Origin: CAZDUS01 sp964508705
GTDB lineage: Bacteria > Verrucomicrobiota > Kiritimatiellia > CAIKKV01 > CAITUY01
Assembly: GCA_964508705.1 (NCBI GenBank)
Contig: CAZDUS010000003.1
Location: 1 to 64,000, forward strand
Direction of reading: 5' to 3'
Length of the DNA: 64,000 bases
The notes beneath the pieces were generated by a model. That model saw only the letters and a list, made by a program, of their open reading frames with translations. It made no database searches and was not told the origin of the DNA. This document shows positions 45,001 to 53,215 of this stretch, piece by piece. A program made the position numbers and the translations under genes. The first letter of the stretch is position 1, and each line of letters opens with the position of its first letter.

Positions 45001-46611
45001 GTCAACGAGGAAATTGGCAGGGTCCGTTTTGCCACTCCGGGGGTGACCTTGATTTCGCCGCCGCCGCATCATGATATTTACTCGATCGAGGACATCAAGC
45101 AACTGATCTACGATCTCAAGAATATCAATACGGAGGCACGGGTTTCCGTCAAGTTGGTCTCGGAGCTTGGGGTGGGAACGATTGCGGCCGGGGTTGCCAA
45201 GGCCAAGGCGGACATGATCTTGATAAGCGGGTATGACGGGGGTACGGGCGCTTCGCCATTGTCATCGATTCGACACGCGGGGGCCCCATGGGAACTGGGG
45301 TTGGCGGAAACCCAGCAGACGCTCATGCTTAATAATCTTCGGGGCCGGGTCCGGCTGCAAGTCGATGGACAAATCAAGACCGGAAGGGATGTTGTAATTG
45401 CCGCCTTGCTTGGAGCCGAAGAGTTTGGCTTTGCCACGACGGCATTGGTTGTCATGGGGTGTGTCATGATGCGGAAGTGTCACAATAACACTTGTCCAGT
45501 GGGTGTGGCCACTCAGGATCCCGAGTTAAGAAAGCTGTTTTCAGGGAAGCCAGAGCATCTGGAGCGTTTCTTTGGATTTATTGCCGAGGAAGCCCGCGAA
45601 ATCATGGCCGGGCTGGGTGTGCGGACGATTGATGAATTGGTTGGGCGCGTTGATCTGCTGGAGATGAACGAGGCAGTCACGTTCTGGAAGTCCAAGGGGA
45701 TGGACATTTCCAAGATTTTACACCGGGCGAATATTGATGGTCCGACGCGATGTGTTGAACGTCAGAATCACGAACTAGATCAGGCGATGGACCTCACACT
45801 GGTTTCACAGGTTGAATCGACGATAGAAACCGGGAAGCCTGTCCGTATTGAGCAAGCAATTCGGAATGTAAATCGGACAGTGGGGACGATGATAGCCAGT
45901 CGCATTGCGAGGAAATATGGACATGCAGGGTTGCCGGATGACACGGTAACCCTTGGATTCCATGGGGCGGCGGGGCAGAGTTTTGGAGCGTGGTGCACAC
46001 GAGGCATGACCATGATTCTCGAAGGCGAGGCGAATGATTATGTCGGGAAAGGGCTGTCGGGCGGGAAAATAATCCTGAAACCGTATGCCTTGACGCGATT
46101 TATGCCATCAGAAAATATCATTGCCGGAAACGTGTTGTTGTATGGAGCCACTTGTGGGGAGATTTATATTCATGGGAGGGTCGGAGAACGATTTGCCATT
46201 CGCAACAGCGGCGCGTATGCCGTTGTTGAGGGCGTCGGCGATCACGGGTGTGAATACATGACGGGCGGGAGGGTAGTTGTGCTTGGGCGGACGGGGGTTA
46301 ACTTTGGCGCAGGGATGAGTGGTGGCTTGGCCTACGTTTATGACGAGGATCGCAACTTTGACAGCCGGTGCAACCTGGATATGGTGGATCTTGAATTGGT
46401 TGTTGATCAGCGCGACCAGAATGAATTGAAGGCGATGCTGAAAAAGCACGTTGCCTACACCGGGAGCCCGAAAGCGACGGCAATATTGGCCGAATGGGAT
46501 GAGCATTTGCCTTATTTCATCAAGGTTTTCCCAATGGAATATCGTCGTGTTCTAGGGAAAATGATGCTTGAGGATCAGGCCACGGAACGCGCGGAGGTGG
46601 TCCATGGGTAA
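42055..46611 (+). CDS. gltB: Glutamate synthase large (alpha) subunit
   Basis: A 1518-residue GOGAT large subunit. It hydrolyses glutamine in an N-terminal Ntn amidotransferase domain (catalytic Cys in RDGCGVGF, exposed after propeptide removal) and passes ammonia to 2-oxoglutarate at the FMN site (GEGGEDPARYT, VSELGVGTIAAGVAKA, ISGYDGGTGASPL). The 3Fe-4S motif is CVMMRKCHNNTC. The C-terminal beta-helix has AIRNSGAYAVVEGVGDHGCE. Start is taken as GTG at 42055 because AGGAG lies 9 bases upstream; ATG at 42082 and GTG at 42022 are alternatives. It overlaps gltD by 8 bases. Confidence 0.97.
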   Translation: MIPDQSGNEMNGDGLPLAQGLYDPSLERDGCGVGFLAAIDGKASHSVVRDSIEVLKNLLHRGAVGGDSMTGDGAGILIQIPDKFFRAEAERLGFSLPESRRYGVGMIFMPQSGAQSVCMRLVEEVIADEGLDCIGWREVPTDATGLGEIARKTQPLVMQVFIGGKGLSGAALDRKLLVVRKLAQRKALEELSGNGRLYVPSISCRTIVYKGLLMGGQVSSFYSEINNPAVESAAAVLHQRYSTNTFPSWELSQPFRLLAHNGEINTLRGNLNQMRSRESGMESPLFGDDIHKIFPVIDGGGSDSACLDNALEMLVAGGRSLPHAMMMLIPEAWGTQYPMGPDQRGFFEYHAGLMEPWDGPATVAFTDGDLVGTLLDRNGLRPARYTLTVDGYIVMASEAGVLDIPAERVKEKGALRPGQMLLVDLKQGRVIKDKEIKSQMARRQPYRRWVEENKVMIQGLFEAVATLTPDREVLLRKERLFGYTREDLQMILEPMASKAHEAVGSMGTDTPLAVFSEKPQLLFAYFKQMFAQVTNPPIDPIREQLVMSLMTFIGNPSNILTEIPQHARLIKLRHPILANDDLDRIRNMTLPEFHSQTIRMGFKGGGSRDDLERAIDGLCCEAESAVKQGRNLIILSDHDLQADMAPIPSLLAVSAVNSHLVRQGCRTGAGLIVETGEAREVMHMALLLGYGATAINPYMAFEIVADMALQRELSVDVGVAKALENYVASLCEGLRKIMSKMGISTLRSYRSSQVFEAIGLSQEIIGRYFAGTASRVNGVGMDVIIAEANARYQDAWGAAPQEAALLPAGGHYRFRADGERHLWSPESISRLQRATRSGDAVLYREYAGLINEQAERQFTLRGLFRFKDAKPVPIDEVEPAAEIMKRFVTGAMSFGSISREAHETMAIAMNRIGGKSNSGEGGEDPARYTPLPNGDSRCSAIKQVASGRFGVTAEYCVNCRELQIKIAQGAKPGEGGQLPGHKVNEEIGRVRFATPGVTLISPPPHHDIYSIEDIKQLIYDLKNINTEARVSVKLVSELGVGTIAAGVAKAKADMILISGYDGGTGASPLSSIRHAGAPWELGLAETQQTLMLNNLRGRVRLQVDGQIKTGRDVVIAALLGAEEFGFATTALVVMGCVMMRKCHNNTCPVGVATQDPELRKLFSGKPEHLERFFGFIAEEAREIMAGLGVRTIDELVGRVDLLEMNEAVTFWKSKGMDISKILHRANIDGPTRCVERQNHELDQAMDLTLVSQVESTIETGKPVRIEQAIRNVNRTVGTMIASRIARKYGHAGLPDDTVTLGFHGAAGQSFGAWCTRGMTMILEGEANDYVGKGLSGGKIILKPYALTRFMPSENIIAGNVLLYGATCGEIYIHGRVGERFAIRNSGAYAVVEGVGDHGCEYMTGGRVVVLGRTGVNFGAGMSGGLAYVYDEDRNFDSRCNLDMVDLELVVDQRDQNELKAMLKKHVAYTGSPKATAILAEWDEHLPYFIKVFPMEYRRVLGKMMLEDQATERAEVVHG

Positions 46612-48043
46612 GGTTACAGGATTTATGGAATATGCGAGACAGGACGCAGGGTATCGCCCGGTTGACGAGCGTCTTCGTGATTATAAGGCGGTTGAACTGC
46701 GGGCACCGGAGGTCAGGCTTATCGAGCAGGCGGCTCGTTGCATGGATTGCGGAACCCCATTCTGCCATGGATGTGGCTGTCCGCTGCAAAATGTGATTCC
46801 GGAGTTTAACGATCATGTATATCACAAGCGCTGGAACGAAGCGCTGGAAGTGCTGTTGGCGACAAATAATTTCCCGGAGTTCACCGGTAGGATATGTCCT
46901 GCGCCATGCGAGGGGTCGTGCGTGCTGGGAATCAATAATGAACCTGTTTCGATCCGGCAAATCGAATTGGAAATTGCAGAACACGCCTTTGAGAGTGGTT
47001 ACCTGAAATCAAGGATACCCGCCAATCGGCGTAATGAGCGTGTGGCGGTCATAGGTTCCGGGCCTGCAGGATTGGCGGTGGCTGATACCCTTAACCATGC
47101 AGGATATCACGTGGTGGTTTATGACAGCGCGGTCTGTGCCGGTGGAATCCTGAGATACGGGATTCCAGAGTTCAAGTTGGAGAAGTGGGTTGTTGAGCGG
47201 CGTATCAGGCTCATGGAGTCTGAAGGAGTTGATTTTGAAATGGGCGTCAGGGTGGGGGAAGACATCTCCTATCGCTACCTTCAAGGCCGGTTTGACGCCA
47301 TTTGCCTGTGTGCCGGGGCGCGTAATCCCAGGGATCTTTCCGTTGCCGGGCGTGAGCTCGGTGGTATTCATTTTGCAATGGATTTTCTTGTCCAGCAGAA
47401 CAAGCTCCTGAATGGCGAACCCCTTGAGGCGGCAACGTCGATTCATGCGGGCGGGAAACATGTTGTGGTGATTGGCGGCGGAGATACCGGCGCGGATTGT
47501 CTGGGAACTTCTTTGCGGCAGGGGGCGAAATCGGTGGTTCAATTGGAAATCCTTCCGCAACCACCGCCAACGCGGTCATTGGCCACACCATGGCCGATGT
47601 GGCCAACCATGTTACGACTCTCAAGCAGTCACAAGGAGGGTGGAGAGCGTCATTGGAGCGTTGGAACCAAGGCGTTTCTTGGGGAGGATGGCAAGGTCAA
47701 GGAATTGCGGATTGTGGATGTTGAGTGGGTGTCTCCGTCGAATGGAGGACGCCCTGTCATGAAAGAGAAATCGGGTTCGGAGCGGGTTATTTCTGCTGAT
47801 TTGGTTTTGCTGGCCATGGGATTTATGGGGCCCAAACCCAACCGGATTGTGACTGATCTCGGTATTCGTACTGAATCCACAGGCGTCATTTGGCGGGATG
47901 CCAATAATATGACGAATGTGCCCGGTGTGTTTGTGTCCGGTGACATGTCGCTTGGGGCGACATTGGTGGTGCGAGCCATCAGTGATGGGCGAAAGGCCGC
48001 AATGGGGATTGCCCGGTACTTAGATGCAAAAGGGAAACGCTAA
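46604..48043 (+). CDS. gltD: Glutamate synthase small (beta) subunit
   Basis: A 479-residue NADPH-oxidising subunit that feeds electrons to GltB. N-terminal Fe-S ligands: CMDCGTPFCHGCGCPLQN and CPAPCEGSC. FAD site VIGSGPAGLAVADTL, NADPH site VIGGGDTGADCLG, and the C-terminal GVFVSGDMSLGATLVVRAI. The ATG at 46604 lies inside the last codons of gltB (8-base overlap), giving stoichiometric translation. An upstream in-frame start at 46568 would add non-homologous residues. Confidence 0.97.
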   Translation: MGKVTGFMEYARQDAGYRPVDERLRDYKAVELRAPEVRLIEQAARCMDCGTPFCHGCGCPLQNVIPEFNDHVYHKRWNEALEVLLATNNFPEFTGRICPAPCEGSCVLGINNEPVSIRQIELEIAEHAFESGYLKSRIPANRRNERVAVIGSGPAGLAVADTLNHAGYHVVVYDSAVCAGGILRYGIPEFKLEKWVVERRIRLMESEGVDFEMGVRVGEDISYRYLQGRFDAICLCAGARNPRDLSVAGRELGGIHFAMDFLVQQNKLLNGEPLEAATSIHAGGKHVVVIGGGDTGADCLGTSLRQGAKSVVQLEILPQPPPTRSLATPWPMWPTMLRLSSSHKEGGERHWSVGTKAFLGEDGKVKELRIVDVEWVSPSNGGRPVMKEKSGSERVISADLVLLAMGFMGPKPNRIVTDLGIRTESTGVIWRDANNMTNVPGVFVSGDMSLGATLVVRAISDGRKAAMGIARYLDAKGKR

Positions 48044-48254
48044 TATCTCCGGATCTTTTCCGCATCCGAACATGTTACGGCAGTCAGGAGATCGTATGCC
48101 CTTGCCAAGATTGCTGATGCCTGGCAACGCGCCATGCCCTGCCGTGACCTTGACGCCCCGCCCCCATCTCCGCTAAGGTCGATCCCATGAAGGTGCCCCT
48201 CATGACCTCTTCCAGCCAAGGTGTGCCAACGCCGCTGAAACGCTGAACCCCATC

Positions 48255-49376
48255 ATGAAGAAGAAACAAACCATCCTGATCCTGTGCAGTCTTCTGACAG
48301 CCGCGGCGCACGCGGCCAGCCTCGAAAACGTCTGGATAGTGGGCAAAGAAGATCTGTCGGCCGAACAGACCCGGCGGATTTCGGAGACCAGCCGCCTGCT
48401 CGTCATGATCCCCGGCGTCAGTTCTGGCGATACGAACGCCGCCGGCCGCTTCCTCGACGGAATCAGGGAAAAGGGCGGCTACGAACTGGCCCTCTTCTAC
48501 GATTGGGAGACCGTTAATGTCGGCCGCAAGGTGGTCTCCCAGACCGCCACGATCCCGGCAGCGCGCCGCCTTCTCTCGATCCTCGCCGGCAGTACGAACG
48601 CCGTCAACCCCGACCGCACGATCGACACCCTGGCACACAGCGCCGGTACCGTGGTGGCCAATCGCATGGCCATCGAGGCGACGGAGTCCGGCGTCGCCCT
48701 GAAACTCCGCCACGTTCTCCTGTTGGGTACGGCACTTTCATCCGATGAGCCGCTCACGGAACTGAAAGCCGCCACCGTAAGACTCGTGAACCTGCATTCG
48801 GACAACGACAAGGTGAACCGGAACGTGAATGACCGGGAAGGCCTTCTCGAGTCCTTGGACGGCGGCCGCTACCTGAACCTCCGGATGGACACAACGTTGA
48901 GCGGCAGGCCCATGCGTCACTACGAATTCCTGAGCGACCATCCGGAAAACCGCACGCCCTACGCCGCCTTCCTCAGCCGGGGAACGTGGCCCGAACCCCG
49001 GCCCGACCTGCCGCCGGACTGCGGACTTGAGGAACTGCACCGGTTCACCGTGGGTATGGCCACATCTACGACGTCCGTGGATGAGGCGGCCATTCGCAGC
49101 CTCATAGCCAATCCAAACCCGGATATCCGGTACTACGGCGTCATCCTCGCCGGGCTGTGCCGGGCCGCCGGCACCGTGCCCGAGTTGAAGGGCCTGCTGG
49201 AGGATGCCGGCACATCAACGGCCATCCGCAAGGAAGTCTACCAGACACTCGGAGCCCTACGTGACCCGGAGCTGGCCGGCTTCCTGCGCGAGATCACCGA
49301 TCACAATCCCGAAAGCGCGGAGACGCTCCGCGACGTGCTCCGCGCCCTCAAGCGGGAACGCATCGAGCGCCCCTGA
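48255..49376 (+). CDS. Secreted alpha/beta-hydrolase-like protein with HEAT-like C-terminus
   Basis: A 373-residue protein with a Sec signal peptide (about 1-20, cleavage near AHA). The middle has features of an alpha/beta hydrolase: nucleophile elbow LAHSAG (about residue 128), preceded by LLVMIPGVSSGD, which resembles an oxyanion-hole region; a candidate acid is in NLHSDNDKVN. The C-terminal 100 residues are short helical pairs (PNPDIRYYGVILAGLCRA, RKEVYQTLGALRDPELAGFL) like HEAT repeats. I cannot assign a substrate. Codons are strongly C-ending compared with the upstream glt genes, which suggests transfer or a different origin. No good neighbours for context. Confidence 0.65.
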   Translation: MKKKQTILILCSLLTAAAHAASLENVWIVGKEDLSAEQTRRISETSRLLVMIPGVSSGDTNAAGRFLDGIREKGGYELALFYDWETVNVGRKVVSQTATIPAARRLLSILAGSTNAVNPDRTIDTLAHSAGTVVANRMAIEATESGVALKLRHVLLLGTALSSDEPLTELKAATVRLVNLHSDNDKVNRNVNDREGLLESLDGGRYLNLRMDTTLSGRPMRHYEFLSDHPENRTPYAAFLSRGTWPEPRPDLPPDCGLEELHRFTVGMATSTTSVDEAAIRSLIANPNPDIRYYGVILAGLCRAAGTVPELKGLLEDAGTSTAIRKEVYQTLGALRDPELAGFLREITDHNPESAETLRDVLRALKRERIERP

Positions 49377-49595
49377 TTCCACGGCAGAATGCGTGCTGTC
49401 GGTCTCCTGAATATCAGTTCTCATCATCTTCGTGCCCGGGACGTCAGCCTTCATGGGTTCCGAGCTTACCCGATGGAGGCCACAAGCGCGACAGGAAGGG
49501 CGAGCAATAATGTTCCGTTTTCTTCATCTGATCCCAACGATCACCTTGACCGTTTGGCAACCCAGCAGGGTTGACAATACAGTCGGAGGTGTTGT

Positions 49596-49850
49596 GTGCG
49601 CCCAGCATGGGCGCGTTTATAATGGGGTGACCTGCCTGCGCAATGCTACGCGTAGCGTTGCAGGCGGGAAGTGCCCTATAGGAGGACCGTCACGTGAAAA
49701 TGAGAAAGATCTATTTCCTGCTAATTGCTAAGCGAGACCAACTTTGCCAAGGTAACTTGTTGGGGGGATGAAGGCTAGATGAAACCGGTGGGCGCGCGTA
49801 CAGAAATCGAATATTGGACGTTGTTTCTTGGTTGCAGACTTTCTTGATTC
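49596..49850 (+). mobile_element. Truncated group II intron 5' region
   Basis: The sequence begins with GTGCG, the group II intron 5' consensus (GUGYG), followed by a stem GCGCCC-AGCAT-GGGCGC like the start of known bacterial introns such as Ll.LtrB. A second strong stem follows (CCTGCCTGCGCAATGCTACG with CGTAGCGTTGCAGGC nearby). No reverse-transcriptase ORF and no domain V/VI are found before the IS110 remnant begins, so this is a 5' fragment. The right edge is approximate. The assignment rests on the 5' motif and my recollection of intron sequences and needs a covariance-model search. Confidence 0.45.
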
Positions 49851-49905
49851 TCAAGGGTGGATCTCCTGCCGCAGGCCCCCTTGCTGCTGCGGTAGTCGCT
49901 ATCTT

Positions 49906-50274
49906 TTATTTCAAGGGCTGACGATCCGGCATGTGACACACTGGTATCACTCCCAACCGCAACAACATGGCCAGTTTCCGGGCATCGATCTTGTCTGTCT
50001 TGATCTGCGCCTCAGCAATCAGCCGGACTTTGTACGGATTAGCCACCGTTATGGAATGAACCTTGTCGATCCCTTCCAGCACTTCATACAACCACGACCA
50101 ATTCAATCCGCATTCATACACGACGGCTACCGGCCCATCCATCTCCTGAAACATATCCTTGAAAAGATGCGGATCGTTGTGTGCCACCTGCCGCTCCATG
50201 ACAATCTTGCCTGTCTCGTCCTGGATGCTGACGACCGAGTAACTCTTATGATAGTCTATGCCTGCGTAGTACAT
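49906..50274 (-). pseudogene. IS110-family transposase, truncated N-terminal fragment
   Basis: A 122-residue remnant starting MYYAGIDYHKSYSVVSIQD, the DEDD-type RuvC-like catalytic N-terminus of IS110 transposases. Acidic residues are visible at Asp6 (GIDYHK), Glu in VVYECGLNW and Asp in QIKTDKIDARKLA. Full-length IS110 transposases are about 300-400 residues with a C-terminal transposase_20 domain that is missing here. The frame ends where the group II intron-like sequence begins on the other strand, so the element was truncated by a second event. Inactive. Confidence 0.85.
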
Positions 50275-50362
50275 GACAGAACCTCCATGGGTTGCGATGA
50301 GTTTTCATGGTCTCATCTTTCCTTGACGGGTATTATAACCGCGTCTTCTCGGAGGTTCTGTC
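50275..50362. repeat. Inverted repeat in the non-coding end of the IS110 remnant
   Basis: Perfect 12-bp arms, GACAGAACCTCC (50275-50286) and GGAGGTTCTGTC (50351-50362), flank 64 bases directly upstream of the transposase start. In IS110 elements the region upstream of the gene encodes a structured bridge RNA that guides recombination; this may be its remnant. Confidence 0.7.
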
Positions 50363-50433
50363 TTTCATACTATCTGACCCCGATGGTTGCCGATGGTTGA
50401 CGATGGGTGGCAGCAGGCTGTGGTTGGGTGACG

Positions 50434-50763
50434 TCACTTGTTGACCTGCCAAAGGGCTCCTGCATTTCGTCCGAGGCCGACGGTGAACTTGCGGTTTACC
50501 GGAATCCAAAGGACTATATTCGTATCCGTGGCATACTCAATCTGGTACGAGTGCAGGAGTCGGAAGTCATCATTCGTCAATACGGCTCTCACACTCTCCG
50601 TGCTCATATCCTGAGTTCGTCCGTAGATTGAGGCCAGCAGGTCGGCAACTGGCTCGGCCTCTCCGTAGAGCCGAGCCCCTTTCAGGAATCGTCCAATAGG
50701 AACGGCGACTAGGCAAATCAGTGCAATGACAACAAAGCCGCCGATTACCTTCTTTCCGTTCAT
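50434..50763 (-). CDS. Hypothetical small membrane-anchored protein
   Basis: A 109-residue protein starting at ATG 50763, which has GAGGA just upstream (an in-frame ATG 36 bases earlier is less likely). One hydrophobic helix near the N-terminus (IGGFVVIALICLVAVPIG, about 7-24) then a soluble domain of about 80 residues with no recognised family. Located between the IS110 remnant and the GH3 gene, divergent from the latter. Unknown function. Confidence 0.5.
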   Translation of the reverse strand: MNGKKVIGGFVVIALICLVAVPIGRFLKGARLYGEAEPVADLLASIYGRTQDMSTESVRAVLTNDDFRLLHSYQIEYATDTNIVLWIPVNRKFTVGLGRNAGALWQVNK

Positions 50764-51164
50764 TCCGTCCTCACCCAGCTTATTATTATGACGCAACATT
50801 CTGTCTCTTTAACCAGAAATATTAACTCCGTAGCATCACTGTGTAACTACTTGCCACTCTAAACTCAAGAGTCTAATCAGTGTCTTTTTTCGATTCCGAT
50901 TCTCTGGGTCCTTCTTCTGAATACATGATCAGAGATGTTCCCTTTGGTAATGTTTTAGTGTCTAAATGTACGGTATGAATTCTTTCTTATCCTGCAACTT
51001 ATGGCATGATGTTGGCGCGATTAGGGAGTTGGGGTGACGATGCGTCGATCTCTTCCGCGAGGTTGAGGGGCGATACGGGAAATACGGTTGTGACCCGGAG
51101 GGAGCAAGTTCGACAGCCGTGGCGGGCCGGGAGATGAGTTAAGTACATAATAAAGGAGTCGAGC
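50764..51164. other. Intergenic, 401 bp, no recognised gene
   Basis: The space between the divergent hypothetical gene and the GH3 gene. I see no ORF with homology, RNA gene or clear repeat. The left half is AT-rich; it probably holds the promoter for the glycan operon. AAAGGAG before 51165 is the GH3 ribosome binding site. Confidence 0.5.
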
Positions 51165-52937
51165 GTGAATGCCGTTATTGAAAAACGAATCAGTGACATC
51201 ATTGGAAAACTAACCCTAGAAGACAAAGTCGGCCAGGTGCTGACGATGAATCACACCGGTTGTGGGTTTACTTCTTTCGAGAAGAGATATATCAACAAGT
51301 ACCGTTGTGGCGGGTTGCGGATCACGCCGCACATCAGTGCCGATGTCTATGATGGCAGCGACACCTTCCTGTATCGCAAACTCGCCCCGTACGCGGGGCC
51401 GGAGGATCTCGCGCGGGTATTGAGGCGTCTCCAGGAAGCGGCCCTCGAGCGTAACGGCATTCCGCTCCATCTTGTTACCGACCAGGAGGGGGACCTCTCC
51501 ATCGATCTCATTCGCGGCGGGATCCATCTGTTTCCCTCGTCAATGGGCATTGCGGCGACGGGTGATCTTGACCTGGCTTATCGTTGCGCCCTGTCCATCG
51601 CCCGGCAGTTGAGGGCGCAGGGGATCAATTGGTTGCACAGCCCCGAAGTGGATGTGAATGTCCAGCCGGAAAACCCCGAGGTTGGTATGCGCGCCTTTTC
51701 GGATGATCCCCAGCGATGCGGGGAATTCGGAATCGCGATGATGCGCGGGTTCCTGGACGGCGGCGTGATGCCGACGGCTAAGCATTTCCCCGGCCGGGGC
51801 GACTCTGTGACCGATGCCCACGACGAGCTGGATGTTTCGCGGAAACCACGCGAGGCGATGGATGCCTGCGAGTTGCTGCCCTACAGAGAAATGATCAAGT
51901 CGGGATTCCCCTTCGCGGTGATGACGGCCCATCAGGGCTTTACGGCGCTGGATCCGTCGAATACGCCGGCCTCCCTGTCCTACAAGATGACCACCGAACT
52001 TCTGAGGCAGGAGATGGGTTTCAAGGGTGTGATCACTACCGATGCCATCGGGATGCATGGTGCCATTGATTTTGCCGGGTCCGTGCCAGCGGCCGTTCTG
52101 ATGGCCCTCCAGGCCGGGGCGGACCTTGTCCTGGTCAAGAATCCGGAACATGAGACTGAAGCCTCATTCAATCTCGTCCTGCAGGCCGTCAAGCAGAAGA
52201 AGCTTATTGAGCGGGATCTTGATGAGAAGGTGAAGCGGATTCTTGAGGCGAAGTTCCAGCTTGGACTCTTTGATGAGAATGCCTTGCCGGTGCTGGGAAA
52301 GGCCATGGATCCTGTGAGGGATGAAACGATACAGCTCACCTGCGAGGAGGTGTTCCGCAGGGCGTCGCTGGTTACCCGGGATCGTGATGGACTGCTGCCC
52401 TTGTCCAAGGACATGAAGGTGCTTGTCGTTGAGCAGTACATATCGCTTTATCATGAAAAGGGGAACGATGTTCACTATCATTCGGGCATGTTCAGTGAAT
52501 ACATGCGGGAGTTCGGTAATCCCGGCAATATCATCTCCATTGAAACCATGACGCCGCCCACTGCGGATGACGAGCGGCGGTTGTTTGAACGTTTGGACAA
52601 GGTGGATGTGGTGGTGTTCTCCAATATATTCTGGCGCGGTAGCGGTTCCAACCGCGAGCTTGCCCGGAAAGTGGCAGCGACCGGCAAGAAGGTCATCCTG
52701 GCGACGAACGACCTCTACGACAGCCATTTTTTGCCTTCCGTTGGGACGGTGCTTTGCACGTTTGGAGCGGTTCCGCAGGGGCAGAAGGCGGCGGCGAAGA
52801 TCATTTTCGGAATCCTTAAGCCCGAAGGCCGATGGCCCTTAAGCGGGCTCAAAATGGATAAGCCCGTAGCTGCTGACAAGGTGGTCAGCCATAAGGTTGC
52901 TGGTCACTTTGCTGTGGAAAAATCGCCAGGGAAGTGA
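51165..52937 (+). CDS. Glycoside hydrolase family 3, NagZ-like
   Basis: A 590-residue GH3 enzyme without a signal peptide, so cytoplasmic. The N-terminal barrel carries KHFPGRGDSVTDAHDELD (about 206-223), the Asp-His dyad loop used as acid/base by NagZ-type beta-N-acetylglucosaminidases, and the nucleophile Asp in GVITTDAIGM (about residue 292). A C-terminal alpha/beta sandwich (about 390-590) is present; many NagZ proteins lack it. Start GTG at 51165 follows AAAGGAG. First gene of a GH3-GH2-esterase set. Likely substrates are beta-linked HexNAc oligosaccharides, but specificity is not certain. Confidence 0.88.
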   Translation: MNAVIEKRISDIIGKLTLEDKVGQVLTMNHTGCGFTSFEKRYINKYRCGGLRITPHISADVYDGSDTFLYRKLAPYAGPEDLARVLRRLQEAALERNGIPLHLVTDQEGDLSIDLIRGGIHLFPSSMGIAATGDLDLAYRCALSIARQLRAQGINWLHSPEVDVNVQPENPEVGMRAFSDDPQRCGEFGIAMMRGFLDGGVMPTAKHFPGRGDSVTDAHDELDVSRKPREAMDACELLPYREMIKSGFPFAVMTAHQGFTALDPSNTPASLSYKMTTELLRQEMGFKGVITTDAIGMHGAIDFAGSVPAAVLMALQAGADLVLVKNPEHETEASFNLVLQAVKQKKLIERDLDEKVKRILEAKFQLGLFDENALPVLGKAMDPVRDETIQLTCEEVFRRASLVTRDRDGLLPLSKDMKVLVVEQYISLYHEKGNDVHYHSGMFSEYMREFGNPGNIISIETMTPPTADDERRLFERLDKVDVVVFSNIFWRGSGSNRELARKVAATGKKVILATNDLYDSHFLPSVGTVLCTFGAVPQGQKAAAKIIFGILKPEGRWPLSGLKMDKPVAADKVVSHKVAGHFAVEKSPGK

Positions 52938-53138
52938 AGCATGCACATCCGTGCACCGATGATTTGCAAAACCGAACTACTTAGGTAGTCTGAATTCAGG
53001 ATTCAGAAGTCATAAGTCAGAATGGACGACGCAAAGAGAATTAATGTTCGGTCTGCGGCCGTGTACGGCTGCATTTTTTTTGTCCTGCGAGCGATGATTC
53101 TTGCGTTTGCTATTCTGTATTCTGAATACCTGTGTGTT

Positions 53139-53189
53139 GTGACTGAGGATTTAGAGGTTTGGCAGAAGGCCCAACATAATATATTCTAA
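53139..53189 (+). pseudogene. Possible remnant of a four-helix-bundle (23S IVP) gene start
   Basis: A 16-codon frame reads TEDLEVWQKAQHNIF then stop, very like the N-terminus of S23/four-helix-bundle proteins (DLxVWQKA). It is flanked upstream by palindromic ATTCTGTATTCTGAAT-type sequence. It is too short to be a gene and lies 27 bases before the GH2 start. Confidence 0.35.
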
Positions 53190-53215
53190 TTGTGAAGATT
53201 CATAAAGGAGAAGCA

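Noticed and set aside
48084..48713. Long minus-strand open frame (209 codons) opposite the secreted hydrolase gene
   Set aside because: It is a by-product of the high-GC C-ending codons of the plus-strand gene; it shows no homology and no SD, while the plus strand has a signal peptide.
50275..50362. Inverted repeat as terminal inverted repeats of a whole element
   Set aside because: Both arms lie upstream of the transposase and do not flank it, so they are not the two ends of an element.
49828..50400. 190-codon plus-strand frame over the IS110 remnant
   Set aside because: It is the antisense of the transposase remnant plus its non-coding end; the minus-strand frame carries the clear IS110 motifs.
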